Source of the DNA: CAIKBL01 sp050247235
GTDB lineage: Bacteria > Pseudomonadota > Gammaproteobacteria > Ga0077536
Length of the DNA stretch: 15,987 nt
Reading direction: 5' to 3'
Assembly (NCBI GenBank): GCA_050247235.1
Contig: JBFWUN010000078.1
Coordinates: 1-15,987 of the forward strand
Made by a program: the position numbers and the translations under genes. The notes under the pieces were generated by a model. It saw only the letters and a program-made list of their open reading frames with translations. It had not been told where the DNA came from and did no database searches. Positions 6,590 to 13,550 of this stretch are shown piece by piece; the first letter of the stretch is position 1, and each line of letters opens with the position of its first letter.

Positions 6590-7561
6590 CTACTTCAGCC
6601 AGCCCTTGCGCCGGAAGTACCAGAACGGCGCGACCACCGACAGCGCCATCAGCACCAGCGCGAACGGATAGCCGAACTTCCAGCCCAGCTCCGGCATGAA
6701 GCGGAAATTCATGCCGTAGAGGCTCGCGATCAGGGTGGGCGGCAGCAGCGCGACCGAGGCCACGGAGAAGATGCGGATGATCTTGTTCTGGTTGATGTTG
6801 ATGAAGCCCACCACGGCGTCCATCAGGAAGTTCAGCTTGTCGAACAGGAAGCCGGTGTGGCCATCGAGCGAATCGATGTCGCGCATGATCTGGCGCGCGA
6901 CTTCGAACTGCTCGCCAGACAACACGCGCGCGCGCATCAGCGCCGAGGTGGCGCGTCGCGTATCCATCAGGTTGCGCCGGATGTAACCGTTGAGATCTTC
7001 TTCGCGCGCGATCTCCGAGAGCACTTCACCGGCCTGTTCGTCCGAGAGCTGGGTCCCGAGGACCTTGTCGCTGAACCGGTTGAGCCGGGCGTAGATGCCC
7101 TCGAGCGCGTCGGCCGAGTACTCGGCGTTGGCGGCGTACAGCTCGAGCAGCACGTCCTTGCCGTCCTCCACGTAGCCGGGCTGCATGCGGGCGCGCAGCC
7201 GCAGCAGCCGGAACACCGGAAGATCGTCCGCATGGATGCTGAACAGGATGTTGTCCTTCAGCACGAAGGCGACACGCACGACCGCGCTGTCCTCCTCGTC
7301 GAGCAGGAAGAAGTCGGACCGTACGTGGATCTCGCCGTTCTCTTCGACGAAGAAACGCGCGGAGGCCTCGATGTCTTCCACCTCCTCCTCGTCTTCCTCG
7401 TCCGGCAGCACGATCGAGAACACGACCTTCGCCCACTCGATCTCGACGGGGCCGGGTTCGTCGAAGTCCACCCACACCGGGCGTGCGTTGCGCAGGTCGT
7501 CGAGCGAATCGACCTGCACCTGGCGCAGGCGCCCGGACTGGAGTTCGAAGGCATTGATCAT
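6590..7561 (-). CDS. corA: CorA-family divalent cation (Mg2+) transporter
   Basis: 323 residues, the usual CorA length. The diagnostic YGMNF motif is at 282-286, at the end of the first membrane helix (about 264-281). A second helix (about 298-317) and a basic tail (RRKGWLK) follow, as in CorA pentamers where the GMN loop forms the ion filter in the inner membrane. The N-terminal two-thirds is the cytoplasmic sensing domain and contains a very acidic run (DEEDEEEVED, 54-63) near the usual D-I-E-A-S-A-R-F segment. The ATG is 12 bases downstream of the stop of the SMP-30-like gene, with only a weak ribosome-binding site, which suggests co-transcription with that gene. The Mg2+ assignment is from the family; Co2+ or Ni2+ transport is also known for CorA. 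Confidence 0.92.
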   Translation of the reverse strand: MINAFELQSGRLRQVQVDSLDDLRNARPVWVDFDEPGPVEIEWAKVVFSIVLPDEEDEEEVEDIEASARFFVEENGEIHVRSDFFLLDEEDSAVVRVAFVLKDNILFSIHADDLPVFRLLRLRARMQPGYVEDGKDVLLELYAANAEYSADALEGIYARLNRFSDKVLGTQLSDEQAGEVLSEIAREEDLNGYIRRNLMDTRRATSALMRARVLSGEQFEVARQIMRDIDSLDGHTGFLFDKLNFLMDAVVGFININQNKIIRIFSVASVALLPPTLIASLYGMNFRFMPELGWKFGYPFALVLMALSVVAPFWYFRRKGWLK

Positions 7562-7573
7562 CCGCGGGACCGA

Positions 7574-8425
7574 TCAGGGAGAGCCGGCGCCGCCGACCGC
7601 CACGCGCACGGTTTCGATGGCCCCTGCGGCCTTCTGCTGGTGCAGGTCCTCGATCTGACCATCGTAGGTGAGACAGAACAGGGTCCGGCCGTCCGCACCG
7701 CCGAGCTGGCAGGCCACGGCGCGCTTGTCGCCGCACTCGACGACATCGGTGATCTGACCGCCGTCGAGCACGCGCAGGAACTCGCCGGAATTGAAGCTGG
7801 AGACCCAGATGCCGCCCTCGGCGTCGAGACAGATTCCGTCGGGGATGCGCTCGCCGAGGCTCGCGTAGACGCGCCGGTTGGACAGGCTGCCATCCACGGC
7901 GATGTCGAATGCAGCGAGCCGGCCGGCCCAGGACTCGGCCACCACGAGCGTGCGGCCGCCGTCCTTGATCACGCTGCCGTTCGGGAAATTGAGTTCATGC
8001 GCGACCACGCGCGCCGCGCCCTGCGCGTCGACGAGTACCAGATCCGCCAGTCGCGGTTCGGCGCCGCCGAACAGGTCGTAGCCGAAATTACCGACGTACG
8101 TGCGCCCCTGTGCATCGGTCACGGAGTCGTTCACGTCACCGCCCGCGAGGGCCGCGAGATCTGCATGTACCACGAGCTTGCCGCCCGTGAGCTTCAGCAG
8201 CTTGCGATCGGCCATCGACACGATCAGCAAGGTGCCGTCCGGCAGGAAGCCGAGCCCGGAGGGACGCTGCGGCACGTCACATACCACCGCGCGTTCACCG
8301 GCCTCGGTCAACGTGTACACCTTGAAGCCCCACATGTCGGAGAACCACAGCTTGCCCCCGTGCCAGCGGGGCCCCTCCAGGAACACGAATCCATCGGCGA
8401 GCTTCTGGGTCTTGAGCCTGTTCAT
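7574..8425 (-). CDS. SMP-30/gluconolactonase/LRE-family protein
   Basis: 283 residues, a six-bladed beta-propeller family of calcium- or zinc-dependent lactonases. The metal ligands seen in human SMP-30 (Glu18, Asn154, Asp204) have clear counterparts: Glu17 in FLEGPRW, Asn149 in LNFPNGSVI and Asp196 in RIPDGICLD. Asn99 (DVND) matches the substrate-side Asn. Repeated blade motifs (DGTLLIVS, DAQGRTYVGNFG, DAEGGIWVSS) are visible. The open frame extends 22 codons further upstream, but the ATG at 8425 is preferred because of the ribosome-binding site 5 bases before it and because homology starts there. No signal peptide, so it is cytoplasmic. The likely reaction is hydrolysis of a sugar or other lactone, but the substrate is not predictable. 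It is followed at 12 bases by corA. Confidence 0.87.
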   Translation of the reverse strand: MNRLKTQKLADGFVFLEGPRWHGGKLWFSDMWGFKVYTLTEAGERAVVCDVPQRPSGLGFLPDGTLLIVSMADRKLLKLTGGKLVVHADLAALAGGDVNDSVTDAQGRTYVGNFGYDLFGGAEPRLADLVLVDAQGAARVVAHELNFPNGSVIKDGGRTLVVAESWAGRLAAFDIAVDGSLSNRRVYASLGERIPDGICLDAEGGIWVSSFNSGEFLRVLDGGQITDVVECGDKRAVACQLGGADGRTLFCLTYDGQIEDLHQQKAAGAIETVRVAVGGAGSP

Positions 8426-8430
8426 GTCGT

Positions 8431-8438
8431 CTCCCCCT
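8431..8438 (-). promoter_or_regulatory. Ribosome-binding site fixing the start of the SMP-30-like gene
   Basis: Reads AGGGGGAG on the minus strand, 5 bases before the ATG at 8425. This decides for that start over the longer frame that begins at 8491. Confidence 0.7.
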
Positions 8439-8530
8439 CTTCGATTGGTACGTGTGGTGCGCGCGTCGGGACCGGCGCTAGTGTCCCACACTTCGCGCGC
8501 GGCGGTCGCGGTCTGTCACGGGGCGCACAA

Positions 8531-8899
8531 TCAGGACTTGCGGAAGAGATCGTCGAGCGCCGCGCGCGCCGCGTCGGCGCTGTCCGGCGACGCCGCGGAG
8601 GGTGCGCCGCCGAACAGCGCGTCCAGCGCCGCCCTTGCGGCATCGGTCCCGTCGCCCGCCTGCCACGCGCCGGCACGTGCGCGGAAGTAGCCGCAGAAAT
8701 TCGCGCGCTCCTTGTTCACCACGCGCTCCGCGATCGGTTCGCGGCACTCGTTGGCGACGCCGCGCGCATGGAACTCGCAGAGCCGGCAGACGTGCAGGTC
8801 GGCGTGACACCCGCGACACTGCGCCGCGCGCGCGAGCGGCAGCGGTTCGTCGGCCAGCGAGGCGCCGCAGCGCCAGCACTGGAGTTCGCCCGCGGTCAC
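8531..8899 (-). CDS. Small eight-cysteine (zinc-ribbon-like) protein with duplicated C-terminal helix
   Basis: 122 residues from a GTG start that overlaps the dadA stop as GTGA, so translation is probably coupled. Eight cysteines are arranged as C8-x2-C11, C28-x2-C31, C38-x2-C41, C52 and C69. The first four form a rubredoxin/zinc-ribbon-like knuckle pair (CWRCG, CRGC), and the second set (CRLC...C...C) could hold another metal. A conserved-looking block NKERANFCGYF (62-72) follows. The C-terminus carries the same motif twice, DAARAALDALF (86-96) and DAARAALDDLF (109-119), predicted as amphipathic helices. I recognise no named family. The cysteine pattern fits metal binding or a protein-protein adaptor rather than an enzyme. 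The longer open frame extends back into dadA in another frame and is not credible as coding. Confidence 0.75.
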   Translation of the reverse strand: MTAGELQCWRCGASLADEPLPLARAAQCRGCHADLHVCRLCEFHARGVANECREPIAERVVNKERANFCGYFRARAGAWQAGDGTDAARAALDALFGGAPSAASPDSADAARAALDDLFRKS

Positions 8900-10173
8900 G
8901 CCGCCCACCCGCGTGCGAAGCGCGCGAGCCGGTAGGCCGCGAGATCGAGTGCCGGCGCGATCCCCAGGATCTCGTCCGCGACGAGCCGGCCGGCGCCGGC
9001 GGCCATCGTCCAGCCGAGCGGCCCGTGCCCGGTATTGAGGTAGATGCCGGGCACCGCGGTACCTCCCATGATGCCGACCCCGTCGCAGCTCATCGGGCGC
9101 AGCCCCGTCCATTGCGTCGCGGTGTCGCGCTGGAGGTGTGGTGCGAATTCGGGATAGAGCTTGCGCACCAGCGCGAACAGGTTCTCGATACGACCGCGGG
9201 TCAACGTGAGGTCGTGGCCGGTGAACTCGGCGGTCCCGGCAACGCGGAGCCGATCACCGAGCGGACAGACCGCGGCGTGCAGGTGATCGTCGATCACCGG
9301 CATCCGCGGCGCGCCCTGCCAGCCGCCGCGGTCCAGCGTGATCGAATAGCCCTTGACCGGCACGATCGGCAGCGCGAGTCCGACCGTGCGCGCGAGCGCG
9401 GGCGAGTGGCTGGCTGCCGCCAGCACGAGTGCGTCTCCGGCGAGTTCGCCGCGTGACGCGCGGAGAGTTACGCCGCCGCCGGGGCGGCCCCGCAGTGCGC
9501 GGACGTCGGTGTCGAACATGAACGATGCGCCCAGCCGTCGGAGCTCCGCCGCCAGGCCCTCGCAGAACTTGTACGCATCACCGCTCTCGTCGTCCGGAAA
9601 GTACAGTCCGCCGGCGAGCTCCGCGCCGATCGGCGCGAGCGCCGGCTCGAGCGCGACCGCGCGACGCGCATCGATCACTTCATGACGGATGCCCCACGCC
9701 GCGAGGTGCGCGCACAGTCGCGCAGCCGCCCCGACTTCGGCAGGCGTCCGGAACAGCTTGACGGTACCGCCCGCCTGCTGGTCGTAATCGATCGCGAGGG
9801 CCGCGCGCAGCTCGGCCATCTGCGCCAGCGAGTAACGCGCGAGGTGCGCATTCTTCTCGAAATTGCGCAGGTATCGCGCGGGCTGCGAATGCCGCACGAA
9901 TGCAGGCCCCCAGCGCCACAAACGCGGGACCGCGCGCGGCCGCACCAGCAGCGCGGAATCCTCGCGTCCCATCATGCGCAACGCGTTGCCGAGCACTCCG
10001 GGTTCGTTCCAGGGATTGGCCTGGCTGGCATGCAGCATCGCGCCGTTCGCGAAACTCGTCTCGCGCCCGACCCCGGACTGCCGATCGACCAGCGTCACCT
10101 CGGCGCCGGCGACGCGCAGGAAATAGGCCGTCGTCAGTCCGAGGAGACCGGCGCCGACAATCAGCACGTGCAT
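8896..10173 (-). CDS. dadA: DadA-like FAD-dependent D-amino acid dehydrogenase
   Basis: 425 residues, close to the E. coli DadA length. It opens with a Rossmann FAD motif GAGLLG (7-12) and ends the first beta-alpha-beta unit with an acidic residue (TLVDRQ). Later DadA-type segments include ETSFANGAMLHASQANPWNEPG, GLRPMSCDGVGIMGGT and, near the C-terminus, NTGHGPLGWTMAAGAGRL, which closes over the flavin. Family members oxidise D-amino acids (D-alanine in the best-known case) to 2-oxo acids at the inner membrane, passing electrons to the respiratory chain. The ATG has ACGGAG just upstream. The stop overlaps the GTG of the small cysteine-rich protein. No alanine racemase (dadX) or Lrp-type regulator is in the window, so the substrate could be another D-amino acid. 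Glycine/sarcosine-oxidase-type relatives are the main alternative. Confidence 0.85.
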   Translation of the reverse strand: MHVLIVGAGLLGLTTAYFLRVAGAEVTLVDRQSGVGRETSFANGAMLHASQANPWNEPGVLGNALRMMGREDSALLVRPRAVPRLWRWGPAFVRHSQPARYLRNFEKNAHLARYSLAQMAELRAALAIDYDQQAGGTVKLFRTPAEVGAAARLCAHLAAWGIRHEVIDARRAVALEPALAPIGAELAGGLYFPDDESGDAYKFCEGLAAELRRLGASFMFDTDVRALRGRPGGGVTLRASRGELAGDALVLAAASHSPALARTVGLALPIVPVKGYSITLDRGGWQGAPRMPVIDDHLHAAVCPLGDRLRVAGTAEFTGHDLTLTRGRIENLFALVRKLYPEFAPHLQRDTATQWTGLRPMSCDGVGIMGGTAVPGIYLNTGHGPLGWTMAAGAGRLVADEILGIAPALDLAAYRLARFARGWAA

Positions 10174-10236
10174 CAGAAACTCCGTGTCGTCCCGGGGTCT
10201 TGGCGTCCCGTCCGCGAAGGGTGATATCGTGCTCGC

Positions 10237-10256
10237 TATAGTAACGCGCGCGCGCG
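10237..10256 (+). promoter_or_regulatory. -10-like TATAGT followed by alternating CG tract, upstream of glk
   Basis: In the 128-base gap between divergent dadA and glk, TATAGT (10237-10242) is a good -10 hexamer but has no clear -35 at 16-18 bases. It is followed directly by (CG)6 at 10245-10256. The ATG of glk is 60 bases downstream with GGAGG at 10289-10293. It could be the glk promoter, or work with an activator. Confidence 0.3.
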
Positions 10257-10301
10257 CCGCCGACGCAACGCGCCGCCGGGCGGCGCGCGGAGGATCGAGC
10301 C

Positions 10302-11270
10302 ATGCATCTCGTCGCGGACGTGGGAGGCACCAAGACGCTGATCGCCGTCGCCGATCACGGGGTGCCGCGGGATGCGCGACGCTACGACAACGACGCTTTC
10401 ACGTCTTTCGACGCCCTGCTCCGCGACTATCTCGCAACGCTCGCCACCGCCGACCGCGCGCGCCTGCAGGGTGCCTGCCTCGCGCTCGCGACGCCGGTCG
10501 GCGGCGCCGCACCCGTGAGTCTCACCAATCGCCCGGACTGGCGGTTCGATCCGGCGGCGCTCGCCGCGGTGCTCGGGGGGATCGACGTCCGGCTCGTGAA
10601 CGACTTCGTGGCGACCGCCAGCGGGATCCCCGCGCTCGCGGAAAGCGACCTGCTGACCCTGCAGGCTGGAGATCCGGCGGACAGCACGGTGCGGCTGTGC
10701 GTCGGTCCCGGCACGGGATTCGGCGTCGCCGTGCTGGCCGCCGACCAGGTGCTCGCGAGCGAGGGCGGCCACGTCGCGTTCGCACCGCTGGACGCGCAGC
10801 AGGCCGACCTGTGGCGCTTCATGGGGGGGGAGCACCGTCGCGTGACCGTGGAACGCCTGTGCTCCGGACCGGGGCTCCCGGCGATACATCGGTACTGCCG
10901 GATGCGCGCCGGCCACGCGCTGCCTTCCGGGCTGGACGCGGCGGAAGTGGTGCGCCGTGCACGCGAGGACGGCGAACCGGAGGCGGCGCAGACGTTGCGG
11001 CTGTTCGTGCGCATCCTCGGCGCGGTCGCGGGCGATCTCGCGCTTGCGTTCCTCGCGCGCGGCGGTGTCTACCTCGCCGGCGGGATCTCCCCGCGACTGG
11101 TGCCGGAACTGCAGGGCGGTGAGTTCCTCGCCGCGTTCAACGACAAGTCGGAACACGCGGCGCTCGCGCGCCGGATGCCCGTGCACGTGGTGCTGCGCGC
11201 CGACCTGCCGCTGCTGGGCGCTGCGCGGCTCGCCCTGGGCGCGGACGACGGCGCGACCGCGCGCGACTAG
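10302..11270 (+). CDS. glk: Glucokinase (Glk family)
   Basis: 322 residues, the usual length for bacterial Glk-type ATP-dependent glucokinase. Motifs in order: phosphate-binding ADVGGTKT (5-12), sugar-binding LTNRPDW (74-80), catalytic base VNDFVA (Asp101), GPGTGFGVA (135-143), the glucose ligands SEGGH (Glu154, His157), ERLCSGPG (184-191) and the adenosine loop YLAGGI. It phosphorylates glucose to glucose 6-phosphate in the cytoplasm. The start has GGAGG 8 bases upstream. It is convergent with glgB, 31 bases apart, and the alpha-glucan enzymes beyond would supply free glucose. A run of eight Gs (10823-10830) encodes Met-Gly-Gly-Glu and is a possible slippage site, but the frame is intact. 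The Glk class is distinguished from ROK kinases by the LTN and SEGGH motifs and the absence of the ROK cysteine zinc motif. Confidence 0.92.
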   Translation: MHLVADVGGTKTLIAVADHGVPRDARRYDNDAFTSFDALLRDYLATLATADRARLQGACLALATPVGGAAPVSLTNRPDWRFDPAALAAVLGGIDVRLVNDFVATASGIPALAESDLLTLQAGDPADSTVRLCVGPGTGFGVAVLAADQVLASEGGHVAFAPLDAQQADLWRFMGGEHRRVTVERLCSGPGLPAIHRYCRMRAGHALPSGLDAAEVVRRAREDGEPEAAQTLRLFVRILGAVAGDLALAFLARGGVYLAGGISPRLVPELQGGEFLAAFNDKSEHAALARRMPVHVVLRADLPLLGAARLALGADDGATARD

Positions 11271-11301
11271 CGCGCGCGAGGCCGTCGCACGCTTGGTTTC
11301 C

Positions 11302-13452
11302 TCACGCGAATTCCGGCGCGAGGATCAGCGCCGCGAGCGGCGGCAGTTCCAGGCGGATCTCCGGGCCGTGTCCGCCCTCGACTACGGGTGCCGGGTTCGC
11401 GGTGGCGAGATCGGACCCGCCGTAGAACGCCGAATCACTGTTCAGCACCTCGCGGTAGCGGACGGCCGGCGGCACCCGCAGCGGCACCGCGTGCCGCGGC
11501 ACCGGCGTGAAATTCAGCACCACCACGAGCACGCGCCCGGCCGGGTCCCGCCGCACGAACGACAGCAGTGAGCGTTCGGTATCGTTGCAGTCGATCCACG
11601 CAAACCCGGCGGGCGCGCAGTCGAGCGTGTGCAGCTCACTCCGATCCCGGTACAGGTGATTGAGATCCTTCACGAGCTGGACGATCCCCGCGTGCGCGGG
11701 ATCGGCACACGCGCCCCAGTCGAGTTCCCAGCCGACCTGCCATTCACGCACCTGCCCGAACTCGTTGCCCATGAACCCGAGCTTCTTGCCCGGCGTCGTT
11801 GCCTGCCAGGCGAGCAGCAGCCGCAGGTTCGCGCACCTGCGCCACGGATCCCCGGGCATCTTGCCGAGCAGGCTGCGCTTGCCGTGCACCACTTCATCGT
11901 GCGACAGCGGCAGCAGGAAACGTTCGCTGTACGCGTAGAGCTGACCGAACGTCAGGAGATCATGATGGAAGCGCCGGTGCACGGGATCCAGCGCGAAGTA
12001 GCGCAGGGTGTCGTTCATCCAGCCCATGTTCCACTTGAACGTGAAACCCAGGCCACCGTCGGCCGGCGCGGACGTGACCTGCGGCCACGTGGTGGACTCC
12101 TCGGCGATCGTGAGGACACCAGGGAACTCCGCGGCCACCATCGTGTTCAGTGCGCGCAGGAATTCGACCGCTTCCAGGTTCTCGCGGCCGCCGTAGCGGT
12201 TGGGCACCCATTCACCCGCGCGCCGCGAGTAGTCGAGGTACAGCATCGAGGCCACGGCATCGACGCGCAGCCCGTCGAAGTGGAATTCCTGCAGCCAGAA
12301 ATGCGCGCTCGACAGCAGGAAGCTCGCGACTTCGCGCCGCCCGTAGTCGAAGATGTAGGTGCCCCAGTCCGGATGCCGCCCGAGCCGCGGATCGGGGTGC
12401 TCGTAGAGGGGACTGCCGTCGAAACGCGCGAGCGCGCCGTCGTCGCTCGGGAAATGCGCCGGCACCCAGTCGAGGATGACGCCGATCCCGGCCGCGTGGC
12501 AGGCGTCCACCAGTGCCTTCAGTTCCGCCGGATCGCCGTAGCGTGCCGTCGGTGCGAAATAGCCCGTGGTCTGGTAGCCCCAGGACTCGTCGAGCGGGTG
12601 CTCGGTCAGCGGCATGAACTCGATGTGCGTGAAACCGTGCGCGACGACGTACGGCACCAGGCGTTCGGCGAGTTCGGCATAGGTATAGAAGCGTCCGTCG
12701 GGATGTCGCAGCCAGGAACCGGCATGGACTTCGTAGATGTTGATCGGTCGGGTGGCCGGCTGCGACGCGCGACGGTTCGCCAGCCATCCGTCATCGCGCC
12801 AGCGGTGCCTGTCGGGCTCGGGCACGCGCGAGGCAGTCGCCGGTCGCAGCTGGCACTGGCGGGCATAGGGATCCGCACGCAGGAACGGACTGCCGCCATG
12901 GCGCGACAGGATCTCGTACTTGTAGTGGGCGCCCGGCGCGACGTCCGGCACGAACAGCGTCCACACGCCGCTCAGCCCAAGGTTCGCCATCTGCGCGAGG
13001 CGACCGTCCCAGTGGTTGAAATCACCGACCACCGACACGCGCGCCGCAGCCGGCGCCCACACGCGGAACGTGACACCCGCGACACCGTCGCGCGTCTCGG
13101 GACGCGCGCCGAGCATCCGGTAGGCCTGGGTGTTGCGCCCCTCGCCGAAGAGGTAGAGATCGTGCTCCGAACATGCGGGCTCGAACGCGTACGCGTCCCA
13201 TTGCCGGTGTCCGTGCACGCGCACCTGCCAGGGCCGCGCGGGGCGCCGGCGCGTACGCCATTCGAACACCCCGGCCGGATGGATGCAGGTCATCGGCCGC
13301 GTGCCGCGGACGCCCCATTGCACGTCGGTCGCACCAGGGCGGAACACCCGTACGCACCAGTCTGCGCCGTCGCGGTGCAATCCGAGCAGGGCGAAGGGAT
13401 TGTGTTCGCAGGTCGCCACCAGGGCGGCGAAGCGCGGATCGGCAGTCGTCAT
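11302..13452 (-). CDS. glgB: 1,4-alpha-glucan (glycogen) branching enzyme GlgB
   Basis: 716 residues from the ATG at 13452. The open frame continues 32 codons upstream, but that part (Arg/Ser-rich) does not look like GlgB. Domains: N-terminal N1 module (about 15-110, with NPFALLGLH), CBM48 (about 125-215, with FRVWAPAAARVSVVGDFNHWDG), GH13 catalytic barrel (about 240-600) and a C-terminal beta domain. Catalytic residues are Asp398 (DGLRVDAV), Glu451 (TIAEES) and Asp519 (PLSHDEVVHGK). All sit a constant seven residues before E. coli GlgB Asp405, Glu458 and Asp526. GEGRNTQAYRMLGARP and the VHAGSW segment are also typical. It cuts alpha-1,4 glucan chains and rejoins them as alpha-1,6 branches in the cytoplasm. 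It is divergent from the GH57 pair and convergent with glk. No strong ribosome-binding site is seen before the chosen start. Confidence 0.95.
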   Translation of the reverse strand: MTTADPRFAALVATCEHNPFALLGLHRDGADWCVRVFRPGATDVQWGVRGTRPMTCIHPAGVFEWRTRRRPARPWQVRVHGHRQWDAYAFEPACSEHDLYLFGEGRNTQAYRMLGARPETRDGVAGVTFRVWAPAAARVSVVGDFNHWDGRLAQMANLGLSGVWTLFVPDVAPGAHYKYEILSRHGGSPFLRADPYARQCQLRPATASRVPEPDRHRWRDDGWLANRRASQPATRPINIYEVHAGSWLRHPDGRFYTYAELAERLVPYVVAHGFTHIEFMPLTEHPLDESWGYQTTGYFAPTARYGDPAELKALVDACHAAGIGVILDWVPAHFPSDDGALARFDGSPLYEHPDPRLGRHPDWGTYIFDYGRREVASFLLSSAHFWLQEFHFDGLRVDAVASMLYLDYSRRAGEWVPNRYGGRENLEAVEFLRALNTMVAAEFPGVLTIAEESTTWPQVTSAPADGGLGFTFKWNMGWMNDTLRYFALDPVHRRFHHDLLTFGQLYAYSERFLLPLSHDEVVHGKRSLLGKMPGDPWRRCANLRLLLAWQATTPGKKLGFMGNEFGQVREWQVGWELDWGACADPAHAGIVQLVKDLNHLYRDRSELHTLDCAPAGFAWIDCNDTERSLLSFVRRDPAGRVLVVVLNFTPVPRHAVPLRVPPAVRYREVLNSDSAFYGGSDLATANPAPVVEGGHGPEIRLELPPLAALILAPEFA

Positions 13453-13489
13453 GACGGGTATGATAAGCGCTCGGAGGCGCGCCGGTGTT

Positions 13490-13518
13490 TTCAACGTGTG
13501 CGACGCCGGGCCGATAAC
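13490..13518 (+). promoter_or_regulatory. Possible promoter for the GH57 pair
   Basis: TTCAAC (13490-13495) and GATAAC (13513-13518) are separated by 17 bases in the 98-base gap between divergent glgB and the first GH57 gene. The matches to the sigma-70 consensus are only partial (3 of 6 and 4 of 6). A TATGAT at 13459-13464 is an alternative -10 without a -35. Confidence 0.28.
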
Positions 13519-13550
13519 CTGAGACCGCTCCCGATCCCGACAGCTCACGC

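Noticed and set aside
6857..8935. A 692-codon open frame on the plus strand.
   Set aside because: It lies antisense to corA, the SMP-30-like gene and the cysteine-rich gene, which all have clear family motifs. The translation has no recognisable motif and is typical of GC-rich antisense shadows.
8900..9112. Upstream extension of the eight-cysteine protein inside dadA.
   Set aside because: This part would overlap the conserved C-terminus of DadA out of frame; the GTG at 8899 with a GTGA overlap is a better start and begins just before the first cysteine pair.
13453..13548. N-terminal extension of GlgB upstream of 13452.
   Set aside because: The added 32 residues do not resemble GlgB and would fill the whole divergent promoter region; starting at 13452 gives catalytic residue numbers a constant seven below those of E. 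coli GlgB.
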